Assembly: GCA_947172415.1 (NCBI GenBank)
Contig: OX359198.1
Span: forward strand, 6,479,401 to 6,543,400
Source of the DNA: Chondrosia reniformis
Taxonomy: Eukaryota > Porifera > Demospongiae > Chondrillida > Chondrillidae
DNA: 64,000 bases
Reading direction: 5' to 3'
Shown here one piece after another: positions 40,801 to 48,033 of this stretch (its first letter is position 1; each line of letters begins with the position of its first letter). The translations under genes and the position numbers were made by a program. Below the pieces are notes generated by a model that ran no database searches, was not told the origin of the DNA, and worked only from the letters and a program-made list of their open reading frames with translations.

Positions 40801-43800
40801 TGGATATGAAGAATAAACATAATAATTTAGTAAAGTACTTTCCACTTGCAGCTAGATCAACTTACCAACTGGTACAGTTCTCACACTGACATCATTGCAG
40901 CCTAGGCGATCTCCATCTGTAAAGGCGCACACTTTTATGTAATACTCAGTTGAGCTTCTAAGACCAGTAATGGTGTAGGGACTAGATGAGACAACCTCAT
41001 TCTCATCAACATCACCAACAAATCTCCACACAATTTTATATTGTGTCGCACCCTCTACCTCATTCCATCTTAAAGTTATAGTTGTAGAACCTATGCTTTC
41101 AACAGTAACACTTATGAAGGCTACAACGAGAAATAGGCAACATTATGAATAGCAATATGAATACCATCAGTATTTGCCCTCACCTGGTTCAGTAGTCACC
41201 GAAATTGAAGTAGGATCTCCCTCTCCATCTGGAGTCACTGCCCTTACTGTTACTGTATAGTTTGTGTTTGGCTGTAAGCCTTCTATTTCTGTGCTGTTTT
41301 TGTCTCCTCCAACTATCACAGTCGTGGGACTTCCCCCATCAGTTGGCACAATTGTCACAGTGTAATTTACAATATTATTATCGGGGACCCTCATCCAGGT
41401 TACTATCACACTTGTTTCTTTAGGTGTAACCTCCGTGACAGAAGGGGCTAATGGATATGAATATTAAGCATATTCATTCAGCAAGGTACTTTCCACTTGC
41501 AGCTAGATCAACTCACCAACTGGTACAGTTCTCACACTGACATCATTGCAGCCTAGGTGATCTCCATCTTTAAAGGCACACACTCTTATGTAATACTCAG
41601 TTGAGCTTCTAAGACCAGTAATGGTGTAGGGACTAGATGAGACAACCTCATTCTCATCAACATCACCAACAAATCTCCACACAATTTTATATTGTGTCGC
41701 ACCCTCTACCTCACTCCATCTTAAAGTTATAGTTGTAGAACTTATACTTTCAACAGTAACACTTATGAAGGCTACAATGAGAGATATACAGGCAGCATTT
41801 TATGTACATATGTATACGTATATTGTGAATGAAAAGAATCACTATTTGGACTAACATGGTTCTGTGGTCACTGTTGTTGAAGTGGTATCTCCTTCGCCAT
41901 ATGGAGTAATTGCATTTATTGTTACTGTGTAGTTTGTATTTGGGTGTGCATTGTTAATTTCAAGGAAAGTTATATTTTTTTCCACTGTGGCAATGATAGG
42001 CTTTCCTCCCTGTCTTGGCCAAAATTGAATTTTATAACTGATTATTATATTTCTTGGATCAGGAGAAGATATCCATTTTACCAATATATTAGTTGGGCTT
42101 GTAGAAGTTGCATTTATATCAGATGGTGCTAATAGACAGGGAAAAATTGACAAAATTTATATAATGTCTAAAGTTTATTTGATTGATTGCTTGATTTGGT
42201 TACCTGAGGGGAGTGGTGGACTAAAACAGGCTATCAAGACACACACTTCTTTGGGAATATCTGTATTAAAAAAGGTTAAAAGAATGTAAATATTTTTAGG
42301 TACCATTAGAGAATTCTCTTTTAAAGTATATACATCATATAGGTTTATTTTCACTATTTATATAAGATCAAGTAAACTAATCTCTTGAATAAATATGTAA
42401 TTTTTGGACTTTTGTGCATGTGTCTAAACACATATGCTGGCTTGTGGCTTTTAATCTTTTACTGGATATTAAGACCCATGAGATGTCTTCACCAGCAACA
42501 AGCTTAAATTAAATATTTAAACAACAGTAGAGTAAACATGAAACTTATAAACTATATACGTACCTCTCTACATTAGAAGACAATTAATGTTGAAATATAA
42601 CAACCACATAGTGTAGCAAAGTATATATGCTGATCGATCAATACATATTCCGTATATACATACAGATACAGACGTACGTATACAGATACAGACGTATATA
42701 CGGAATCTAACCTGATATTAAGACCTCTTCTGATGAGCTGATCGTAATCAGAGGGTCTTTGGTTGGTGTGTCCACATGAATGACAGAAGCATTGAAAGGA
42801 AGACACCCATTTACTGTTTTGTAGAAAATGTGAAGCACTATAGATGTTCCATTAGGAAGCAAATTCGGATCTACTGCGCCTTCAATAACGCTGTTGTCTT
42901 CATTGACATATGCCACAAGATAGATCCTGAGGAAGGATGGCAAATTTGCAACAGAATCCGGTATACTTCCTTTAATTGATGTGATAACAGATTTATTAGT
43001 AGTCCGAGTAAGGGATATAACAATTTCATCTCCTGCTGGTAGTGAGATAGTTATTGTGGCATCAAACTTTCCTCCACTCAAATCATTTCCAATCTTCCCA
43101 GATCCATTAGGTACAATATTGGTGAATTCCCAAGATTCCAACAAGGTTATGTATGGAATGACATTATCGATGATTGGTTCTTCTTCAAACCACCTAGTAT
43201 GAGGTGGATTTTTATCGATTGTGAAAGTGACTACTGGCTTTTCCTTGTAGAAAATTGTATAACTTTTATCTGCAATACATAATATTAAAATAATGGCGGC
43301 AGCATTTCCTTTCTTAATATATATTAACATTGTACTGTTATTATTATTACAATTCTATTGTTATATGAAAAATCTAAGATACACATTTAAAGTTATAAAT
43401 TTTGGATTGATTATATATATTGCAGTAGCTATAGATCAATCTAGAAATTTAAATGTCAACATTTTGTGCACGGGTTTGTAAACTGACCTTCTGTGTCTTT
43501 ACAGCAAGTTAAAAATAGTTCGTTACAAAGAGTACCATCCTGAAATTGAAGTGTTTCAGACCAGTCTTCACATGTAAGTCCTTGTAACTGATCCCTTATC
43601 AGAAACCCGAGTTTACAGCATCTACAACAGGTTTGGGCTTCTTCACGACATTCAAGATTGTCCAAAAAGTCTGGAAAAGCTATACCATTGCATTGACCAA
43701 GAGTAGTTCTCTGAAGATGTTTACTAAGACCTCTACTGCAACAGAGTGGTTCTATATATGCAAACAATTATAGCTGCTATATATGTATGTATGGTTAGGT

Positions 43801-45511
43801 ATATATCTCTATATATGAATAACATCCAAACTTATACCCTTACATGGAATTAATATTGAGCATAGGGCCTCTCCATGTTTATACCTGCTATTGTGTCCCA
43901 TTCATGCAGATTTATACTGAAATTTGTATTATTTATATTTTATATAATTGTATTATTACAATTAATTATATAATATATTACGTGAATAACTTATAGCAGA
44001 ATGATATAGTGGCTCATTATTTTAACTATTTTGTATTCCTTTTTTGTGTCTTTTTGTGACTAATGGGCCACATATATGTTGTCACTTTAATATATTAAAG
44101 TAAATAAAAAACATTTACAAAAATGATGTTAGAAGTAGGAATGGTAGTGTTCACTAATACATCTGCAAAAAGTATCGAAACAAGACACTGATTATATGAT
44201 AAGGCTAATCATACAGAAGTTGCATATATACTGAAATTTAAGTAACTTAACCATACACTTCTGTGTTTGGGCGCACTAACCTTAAGTAGGAATGGTGCGC
44301 CCAAACACAGAAGTGTATGGTTAAGTTACTTAAATTTCAGTATATATGCAACTTCTGTATGATTAGCCTTATCATATAATCAGTGTCTTGTTTCGATACT
44401 TTTTGCAGATGTATTAGTGAACACTACCATTCCTACTTCTAACATCATTTTTGTAAATGTTTTTTATTTACTTGTATTCCCCCTTTTTTCCTCTTAATAT
44501 TACTAGTTTTAAATTGATTTGAAAGTTTTCTTGGCGAAGATCTCAAAATAACGTCTTAGACAAGAGAAATATGCCGAAAACCATGATCTCTTAATTAAAA
44601 AATGGCGTCCGAGAAGACCACAATTTTCGCTCTTCACAATTAACATGCTTATTGTAGAGCGCATTCAGATTTAGGGCTGTCTATTCCCTAGTTCCGAAAT
44701 ATTTATGACGATTTATAACTAGTACGTGCCCGCATAATGTCGCATATTAGCGCTAGTCTATTCAATAAAAGAAGAAGAAGAAAAAATGAATTTTGGAAGT
44801 GGGTCTATTCCTAGTTAGCCGCTTTTTGAACGCTATAGAGCGTGTAGAGCGTCGAAACATGTTTTAGCATTTAGGAAAGCGTGCATTAATCGCTGCAAAT
44901 AACCGAATATAACCGAAAATCGCTTCGTTGGCGATTTATGAGGTGTTGATTGCTAATACATTGGATAGGGCGGCCATTTTTTTTCGGCCATTCCTACTTA
45001 GAGAGTACTACCGTACTCTCTGATATACTAAAATCACGCAGCAGAGAAAAGTATGTAGATTACTAGATAGATGGATAGATATATCTAGTTATCGAATACC
45101 TTTAGGTTGAAATACTTGTCTTCGCTTTGGCTGATGCGTATTTGTATTACTTATCAGATGTAGAATACTTTGATCATTTTGTACCAATTTCAAGGTATCA
45201 TCGCCATCACTAGTCACTTCGAGTGGGTAACTCTTTTTTACTTCTAGATATGCAGTCATGTCCTTCTTTGCAAGTATAAGAACTTTCTCTCCAGGAATCT
45301 GCTTATCTTTCAAAAACGACTTCGAAGCTTCCACACTTTCGGCATATTTTAGTTGACCAGTGATTAGCAAATCTGTAATTCGGTCAGAATCAGCGACAAT
45401 ATCGACTACATCTACAACTATCAGGAAACTGTTCGTGCTACTACTATCGCTTTGACTACAGGCGAACAGAAGAGAGGAAACCAAAAAGGTCAACGCCTTC
45501 TTGCTGACCAT
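6809..45511 (-). CDS. Gene 2: giant secreted FN3-array protein with anaphylatoxin-like, laminin EGF and laminin G modules (about 107 exons)
   Basis: The start is the ATG at 45511 with signal peptide MVSKKALTFLVSSLLFACS; the stop is TAA at 6811-6809. Exon order: 45511-45100 N-terminal region; 43751-43488 anaphylatoxin-like; 43269-42712 SGG domain; 42260-42204 linker; 42128-41856 FN3-C; FN3 array 41771-30450; 30376-30173 second anaphylatoxin-like; FN3 array 30029-11882; 11786-11508 FN3-D; 11218-10076 and 9673-8915 SGG-type; 8663-8433, 8282-8086, 8006-7952 laminin EGF; 7872-7644, 7493-7382, 7145-7029, 6916-6809 laminin G. The summed coding length is about 28.6 kb (about 9,530 aa), divisible by three, with all junction phases compatible. 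No membrane segment was seen, so it is probably secreted. It is a paralog of gene 1, head-to-tail. The parts are certain at family level; the full-length transcript is inferred. Gene function is unknown; adhesion or matrix is likely. Confidence 0.8.
7952..8663 (-). CDS. Gene 2 exons for laminin-type EGF repeats
   Basis: Exons 8663-8433, 8282-8086 and 8006-7952. Cys spacing and the TG-x-C-x-C and G-x-x-C-x-x-C patterns are laminin EGF, for example STGRCDCLPNVVGARCNQC and KTGTCNCKTKFAGTRCC. The 55-bp exon 8006-7952 is needed to keep phase between the EGF exon, which ends in phase 0, and the laminin G exon, which starts in phase 1. Gene 1 has counterparts of the last two exons (427-231 and 130-76) but not of 8663-8433. 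Confidence 0.82.
8915..9673 (-). CDS. Gene 2 exon with SGG-type domain (253 codons)
   Basis: The exon has its acceptor at 9675-9674 and donor GTAAGG after 8915, phase 1 on both sides. It contains the motif SGGNFMATVTI followed by GVLPPDF and the strand-like VYLNILYLP. The same order appears in the 43269-42712 and 11218-10076 exons. Several N-glycosylation sequons are present. It matches no family I know, and no function can be assigned. Confidence 0.7.
9674..10075. other. Intron of gene 2, about 400 bp
   Basis: AT-rich intron between two SGG-type exons. It contains a short AAT run near 10038-10050 and nothing coding that I can support. Confidence 0.5.
10076..11218 (-). CDS. Gene 2 largest exon, one or two SGG-type domains (381 codons)
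   Basis: A single open exon, phase 1 on both sides. Its first half has SGGAINATVHI followed by NVLMNGNVYFNP and NGNISFSIHYQP, matching the order in the other SGG-type exons. A second, looser copy may lie in the last third (RISGTIGPET, then GSVFIVLFYP). Many N-x-S/T sequons suggest an extracellular, glycosylated region. No gene 1 counterpart lies in the window. The exon is preceded by an in-frame hydrophobic stretch that could imitate a signal peptide. Confidence 0.72.
11508..11786 (-). CDS. Gene 2 FN3-D exon
   Basis: A 93-codon phase 1-1 exon with the FN3 core Trp (IIVTWLQPDNV) and the hallmark GLRPNTEYTISV. It is nearly identical to gene 1 exon 946-668, including the flanking intron. It closes the FN3 array. 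Reading through its donor would add only a few residues before a stop, so a short alternative C terminus is conceivable. Confidence 0.82.
11882..30029 (-). repeat. FN3 sub-array L: 28 tandem 651-bp B-A units
   Basis: Each unit is B exon 255 bp, intron 69 bp, A exon 264 bp, intron 63 bp. All junctions are phase 1 with GTGAGT or GTGAGG donors. A encodes APSVTEVTPKETSVIVTW to TTEPG with the hallmark GLQPNTNYTVTV. B encodes FISVTVEG to VRTVPVG with core LRWSEVEGATQYEILW. Lower ends of A exons: 11882, 12527, 13178, 13829, 14480, 15130, 15780, 16430, 17081, 17731, 18382, 19032, 19683, 20333, 20984, 21635, 22286, 22937, 23588, 24238, 24889, 25540, 26189, 26839, 27489, 28140, 28791, 29442. The first B exon is 30029-29775. 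Exons and introns are almost identical, showing recent homogenisation. B exons here carry GCSDVIV. Confidence 0.9.
30173..30376 (-). CDS. Gene 2 internal anaphylatoxin-like exon inside the FN3 array
   Basis: An open 68-codon exon, acceptor at 30378-30377 and donor GTAACA, phase 1-1. It carries the cysteine pattern ICCQCCMLGF ... LDCEF ... FFCKEVFLSCC typical of anaphylatoxin/fibulin N-terminal modules. It is shorter and diverged from the N-terminal copy at 43751-43488. Vestiges of an A-type intron lie at 30050-30115, as if it replaced an A exon or marks an old gene boundary. Confidence 0.75.
30450..41771 (-). repeat. FN3 sub-array R: 17 tandem 651-bp B-A units plus a terminal B exon
   Basis: Same exon plan as sub-array L, but with its own sequence signature: GCNDVSV in B, and intron words aagcatattcattcagcaagg. 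Lower ends of A exons: 30768, 31419, 32070, 32721, 33372, 34023, 34674, 35325, 35976, 36627, 37278, 37929, 38580, 39231, 39882, 40533, 41184. The first B exon is 41771-41517 and the last is 30704-30450. A variants alternate between TWIGVPDDN and TWMRVPDDN. One B exon near 35690 has Tyr in place of a conserved Cys. Confidence 0.9.
37533..41499 (-). repeat. 1,953-bp higher-order duplication of three FN3 units
   Basis: Units with A exons at 37929, 38580 and 39231 repeat at 39882, 40533 and 41184 with exact 1,953-bp spacing. They share private variants (PDDYIV, then ADGGSPTIV, then PDNNIV) and the intron word gataaggaatatg. By eye the copies match until one mismatch near 37532/39485 and another near 39547/41500. 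This is a very recent three-unit duplication. Confidence 0.85.
41856..42260 (-). CDS. Gene 2 linker exon and FN3-C exon
   Basis: Exon 42260-42204 (57 bp, phase 1-1) encodes DIPKEVCVLIACFSPPLPS with two cysteines. Exon 42128-41856 (273 bp) is an FN3 domain with ILVKWISSPDP and PNTNYTVTINA. Both have gene 1 counterparts (2754-2698 and 2634-2362) that are clearly diverged, unlike neighbouring exons. The linker belongs to no family I recognise. Confidence 0.75.
42712..43269 (-). CDS. Gene 2 N-terminal SGG-type domain exon
   Basis: A 186-codon phase 1-1 exon with the motif LSGGKFDATITISLPAG, then SIKGSIPDS, then TSIVLHIFYK. It is almost identical to gene 1 exon 3629-3072, with only a few amino-acid differences. 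The order of motifs matches exons 9673-8915 and 11218-10076, so it appears to be a repeated extracellular domain. I do not recognise the family. Confidence 0.75.
43488..43751 (-). CDS. Gene 2 N-terminal anaphylatoxin-like exon
   Basis: An 88-codon phase 1-1 exon beginning EPLCCSRG. The cysteine pattern TCCRCCKLGF ... LTCED ... TLCNELFLTCC resembles the anaphylatoxin-like repeats of fibulins. The gene 1 counterpart (3996-3742) keeps the cysteines but is otherwise strongly diverged. The module is probably disulfide-rich and structural; complement-type activity should not be assumed. Confidence 0.72.
43800..44097. other. Intron 1 of gene 2, left part, nothing recognised
   Basis: Very AT-rich sequence with no supported coding or repeat feature. 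It leads into the large inverted repeat. Confidence 0.4.
44098..44473. repeat. Large inverted repeat with 178-bp arms and a 20-bp loop
   Basis: Arm 44098-44275 and its reverse complement 44296-44473 match along their full length by eye. The spacer is ctaaccttaagtaggaatgg. It lies inside intron 1 of gene 2. A transcript would fold into a long hairpin. It could be a foldback transposon, a recent palindromic duplication or an assembly artefact. Confidence 0.9.
44282..45001. mobile_element. Possible TIR-bounded non-autonomous element
   Basis: The left end reads ttaagtaggaatgg (from 44282) and the right end ccattcctactta (near 44989-45001), inverted copies of each other. The interior has no transposase. 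The same end motif also occurs inside both arms of the palindrome (about 44132 and 44428), suggesting nested or repeated insertions of one family. Target-site duplications are not clear. Confidence 0.45.
45100..45511 (-). CDS. Gene 2 exon 1: signal peptide and N-terminal region
   Basis: The ATG at 45511 opens a 137-codon exon ending at donor GTATTC in phase 1. The hydrophobic core LTFLVSSLLFACS is a signal peptide, likely cut before QSDSS. A basic PKRRQV near the end could be a processing site, though it is not a canonical furin motif. Gene 1 exon 1 (4956-4536) is very similar. The remainder belongs to no recognised family. Confidence 0.78.
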
Positions 45512-45563
45512 ACTTCTTCTTGGTCGTGTGTAGAAAATCTCGGTTCTAGCAGTTTCGGAATAA

Positions 45564-45571
45564 TTTTATAG
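45564..45571 (-). promoter_or_regulatory. TATA-like box of gene 2
   Basis: CTATAAAA on the minus strand, about 55 bp upstream of the ATG. That would place a start site roughly 25-30 bp before the ATG. Gene 1 has a weaker CTATGAATTTT version at the same place. Inference from sequence and distance only. Confidence 0.4.
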
Positions 45572-46839
45572 GGAAATCACCTATGAATACAATTAATAAG
45601 GCTATCGACACTTAGGGGATCCATTGCATAGGACAACTAGTTAAAATACATATGTTTTCAGCTCTCCCTAGCAACCACATTCATCAATTCTTTTTACTTT
45701 GTTTCGTGTATTTAGCATAACTTGTATCTCAGGTGTCATGACAGGCTATATTGTAAATTTAAATGTTTCTTTGAAATTAGTATCAAACTATATATATGAA
45801 TAGAGTGTTCTGTTTAAGCTAATATTACATACAGAGGTTACTATGATTTCTCAGCTCTACTTTTTCATAGTATTTTTGGCTTACAACTAACTTTCCTTCT
45901 TTCAAGCTAGTTGTTGCTAAGTACCTACATAACAGGTTTACTTTATCAGCTAGTGGTATGTTGATTGTTTTGACTCTACTATATAGAATTATGATAGAGG
46001 AATTAGTGAGCTTTCCATAGTAGGGTGAAACAATATTCAATACAGAAAGTTCACTAATTCCTCTATCATAGTTACAATGTAGCAATGAATCTCTATTCCA
46101 TTATTGATCTGATCCAAATTTTATGATTTGCCTATAGACAGACTTGTAGACAAGTAATAATTAGAGGCTTGTGGGTTAGAAAGTTGTGAAGGAGTAAATA
46201 TGAAGTGTTTTCAATAGTTATTGTTATATGTATATTCCTGATATATGATCTGTCTGTGCAAGTCAATTCAATGTCTTCAATATACATTTGGCTTCGAGAT
46301 TATATTCGTATCTTTACAGGTTTGATGTCTTCAATAATACATAATGGTAATGTGATCCTATGTATGTAACATGACTCCAATAGCTGATTTTGGACAACCA
46401 AATCAGCAAACATATTCCATCTCAGAGGAGAACTTACTATATATAGAAACAACCATACCACTATAACGATGTCTACCATGTGATTCACTTCAACCTAACT
46501 TCTATGGATTGATGCCAAACTGCATAATTCATAAGCACACACACATAATAGCCTTTATTTACTATTATTACTATTAAAGTGCCCATGGCATTAATGTAAG
46601 GAAATTAAAAATGAGTTCAGTTTTGAACAAAGGGCACATGGCATGCTAACTAAATTGTTATATATACGACGTCGTCATCCACAGATGTTTTCTTCACTGA
46701 CAGAATTGTAATTATTATAAAGAATCAAGGCGTAATAACCTGTCAGGACAGTGTAATCCATTGATGTTGTTGTTACACTGATTAGAAGTCGAACCCATAG
46801 TCAATGTGTTTGCCCACGAAATGACATCATCAGCTCTTC
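45572..46839. other. Divergent intergenic region between gene 2 and ODAD2
   Basis: About 1.3 kb serving as upstream sequence for both genes. No coding exon was recognised. It holds a 26-bp-arm inverted repeat (45990-46070), and at its ODAD2 edge an X-box-like motif. Confidence 0.5.
45990..46070. repeat. Inverted repeat, 25-26 bp arms
   Basis: tatgatagaggaattagtga (from 45990) and its complement ending at 46070 pair with a single mismatch in the arms; the loop is about 30 nt. A small foldback or MITE remnant is likely. Confidence 0.7.
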
Positions 46840-46852
46840 GTTCCTTAGCAAC
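46840..46852. promoter_or_regulatory. X-box-like RFX site before ODAD2
   Basis: gttccttagcaac fits the RFX X-box consensus RYYNYYN(1-3)RRNRAC at every position. It lies 18 bp upstream of the ODAD2 ATG. X-boxes close to the start are typical of ciliary genes in animals. Binding here is inferred. Confidence 0.55.
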
Positions 46853-46869
46853 GAAAAAGCAAGCAGAAA

Positions 46870-47973
46870 ATGGGGGCTACTTTGTCGAGTAGAGCAGAAT
46901 GGACAAGCGCCGGCGGTTCAACGGGGAAGCTTGATTTTAGCAGAAATAATGAACAGTTGCTTCAAGATATCTCGTCTTACGTGGAAACTATAACCAATGA
47001 TCATTTACATGAATCAGAAGTTCAATTTCAGCGTCCATTTATTTGGACTACTTCTCTCCCTGTATCTGTATTTTCCACTGTCAGTAGTGATGACTACGAT
47101 ATCAGGTTTGTACAGATTAGAACAAATCTCGCTTTTGTTTCTGGTTTATTAAATGTACTTACATTTTTGCCACTTCAATATATGATGTTAAGTGATGCAA
47201 AAGTGGAGTCCAAGAAGAAAGATGAGAAAGGTGACCCTTTATTCAGTATTGCTAAGGTATATTACGAAAATAATGCTGCATCTTTCCCTTTGTAATTCTT
47301 TGTGGTGTTATTTGATTACTTTTTGTAAAGGATGGCGACCATTCTGAAATAAGGGCATCATCATTTAAAGAGTTACAAACAGTGTTAAAATATTCTGGGG
47401 ATAAAAAGCTATCTGAAGTACAACACTGCCTTGAATGTACGTAAATACATGTACGTATCTATGTGTTCAATTGTCAATACGTACATATGTACACAATACA
47501 TGATGACATACGTATATGTATATGTATGTATAAATATATGTACGTATGTAAATGTATAGGTAACCAGGATCCTATTGGTATTATAATGGGTCCTGCCTTT
47601 GCCACAACCTCTTCTGGTGTCAGCAACGCTGTCCTTGAGGCCCACAAGGCACTGTCTAGGGAGCAAGCCAGAGGAAAAGATGGAGGCAATCTAGACTCTC
47701 GGTTTAGACTTCTCCTGTTGCTCAATGCTTTGGACACTAAACTGCTCCACAATTCAGTACAGAAGTTGGGAAAGTAAGCAATTGCATATCTAAACACAGA
47801 CATAATGTAATTTATAAGTAGTTAAGTTATCTTAGTGTATATTGTAGCCCTATAGATATATGTAAAGTACATAAACATGTGCGTATACTGAAACACCTTA
47901 GGTCCTACGTTTTTCACACACCTGTAATTATTCAATGCCTACTCCTACAATACATACGTATGTATGTAAGTAC

Positions 47974-48033
<60 letters not shown>

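Noticed and set aside
11882-41771. Satellite DNA or a CRISPR-like array
   Set aside because: The 651-bp period contains two FN3 exons with intact splice sites and frame; there are no short direct repeats with unique spacers.
47409-47803. Minus-strand open frames opposite ODAD2 exon 4
   Set aside because: Shadows; the plus-strand exon matches ODAD2 and has proper splice borders.
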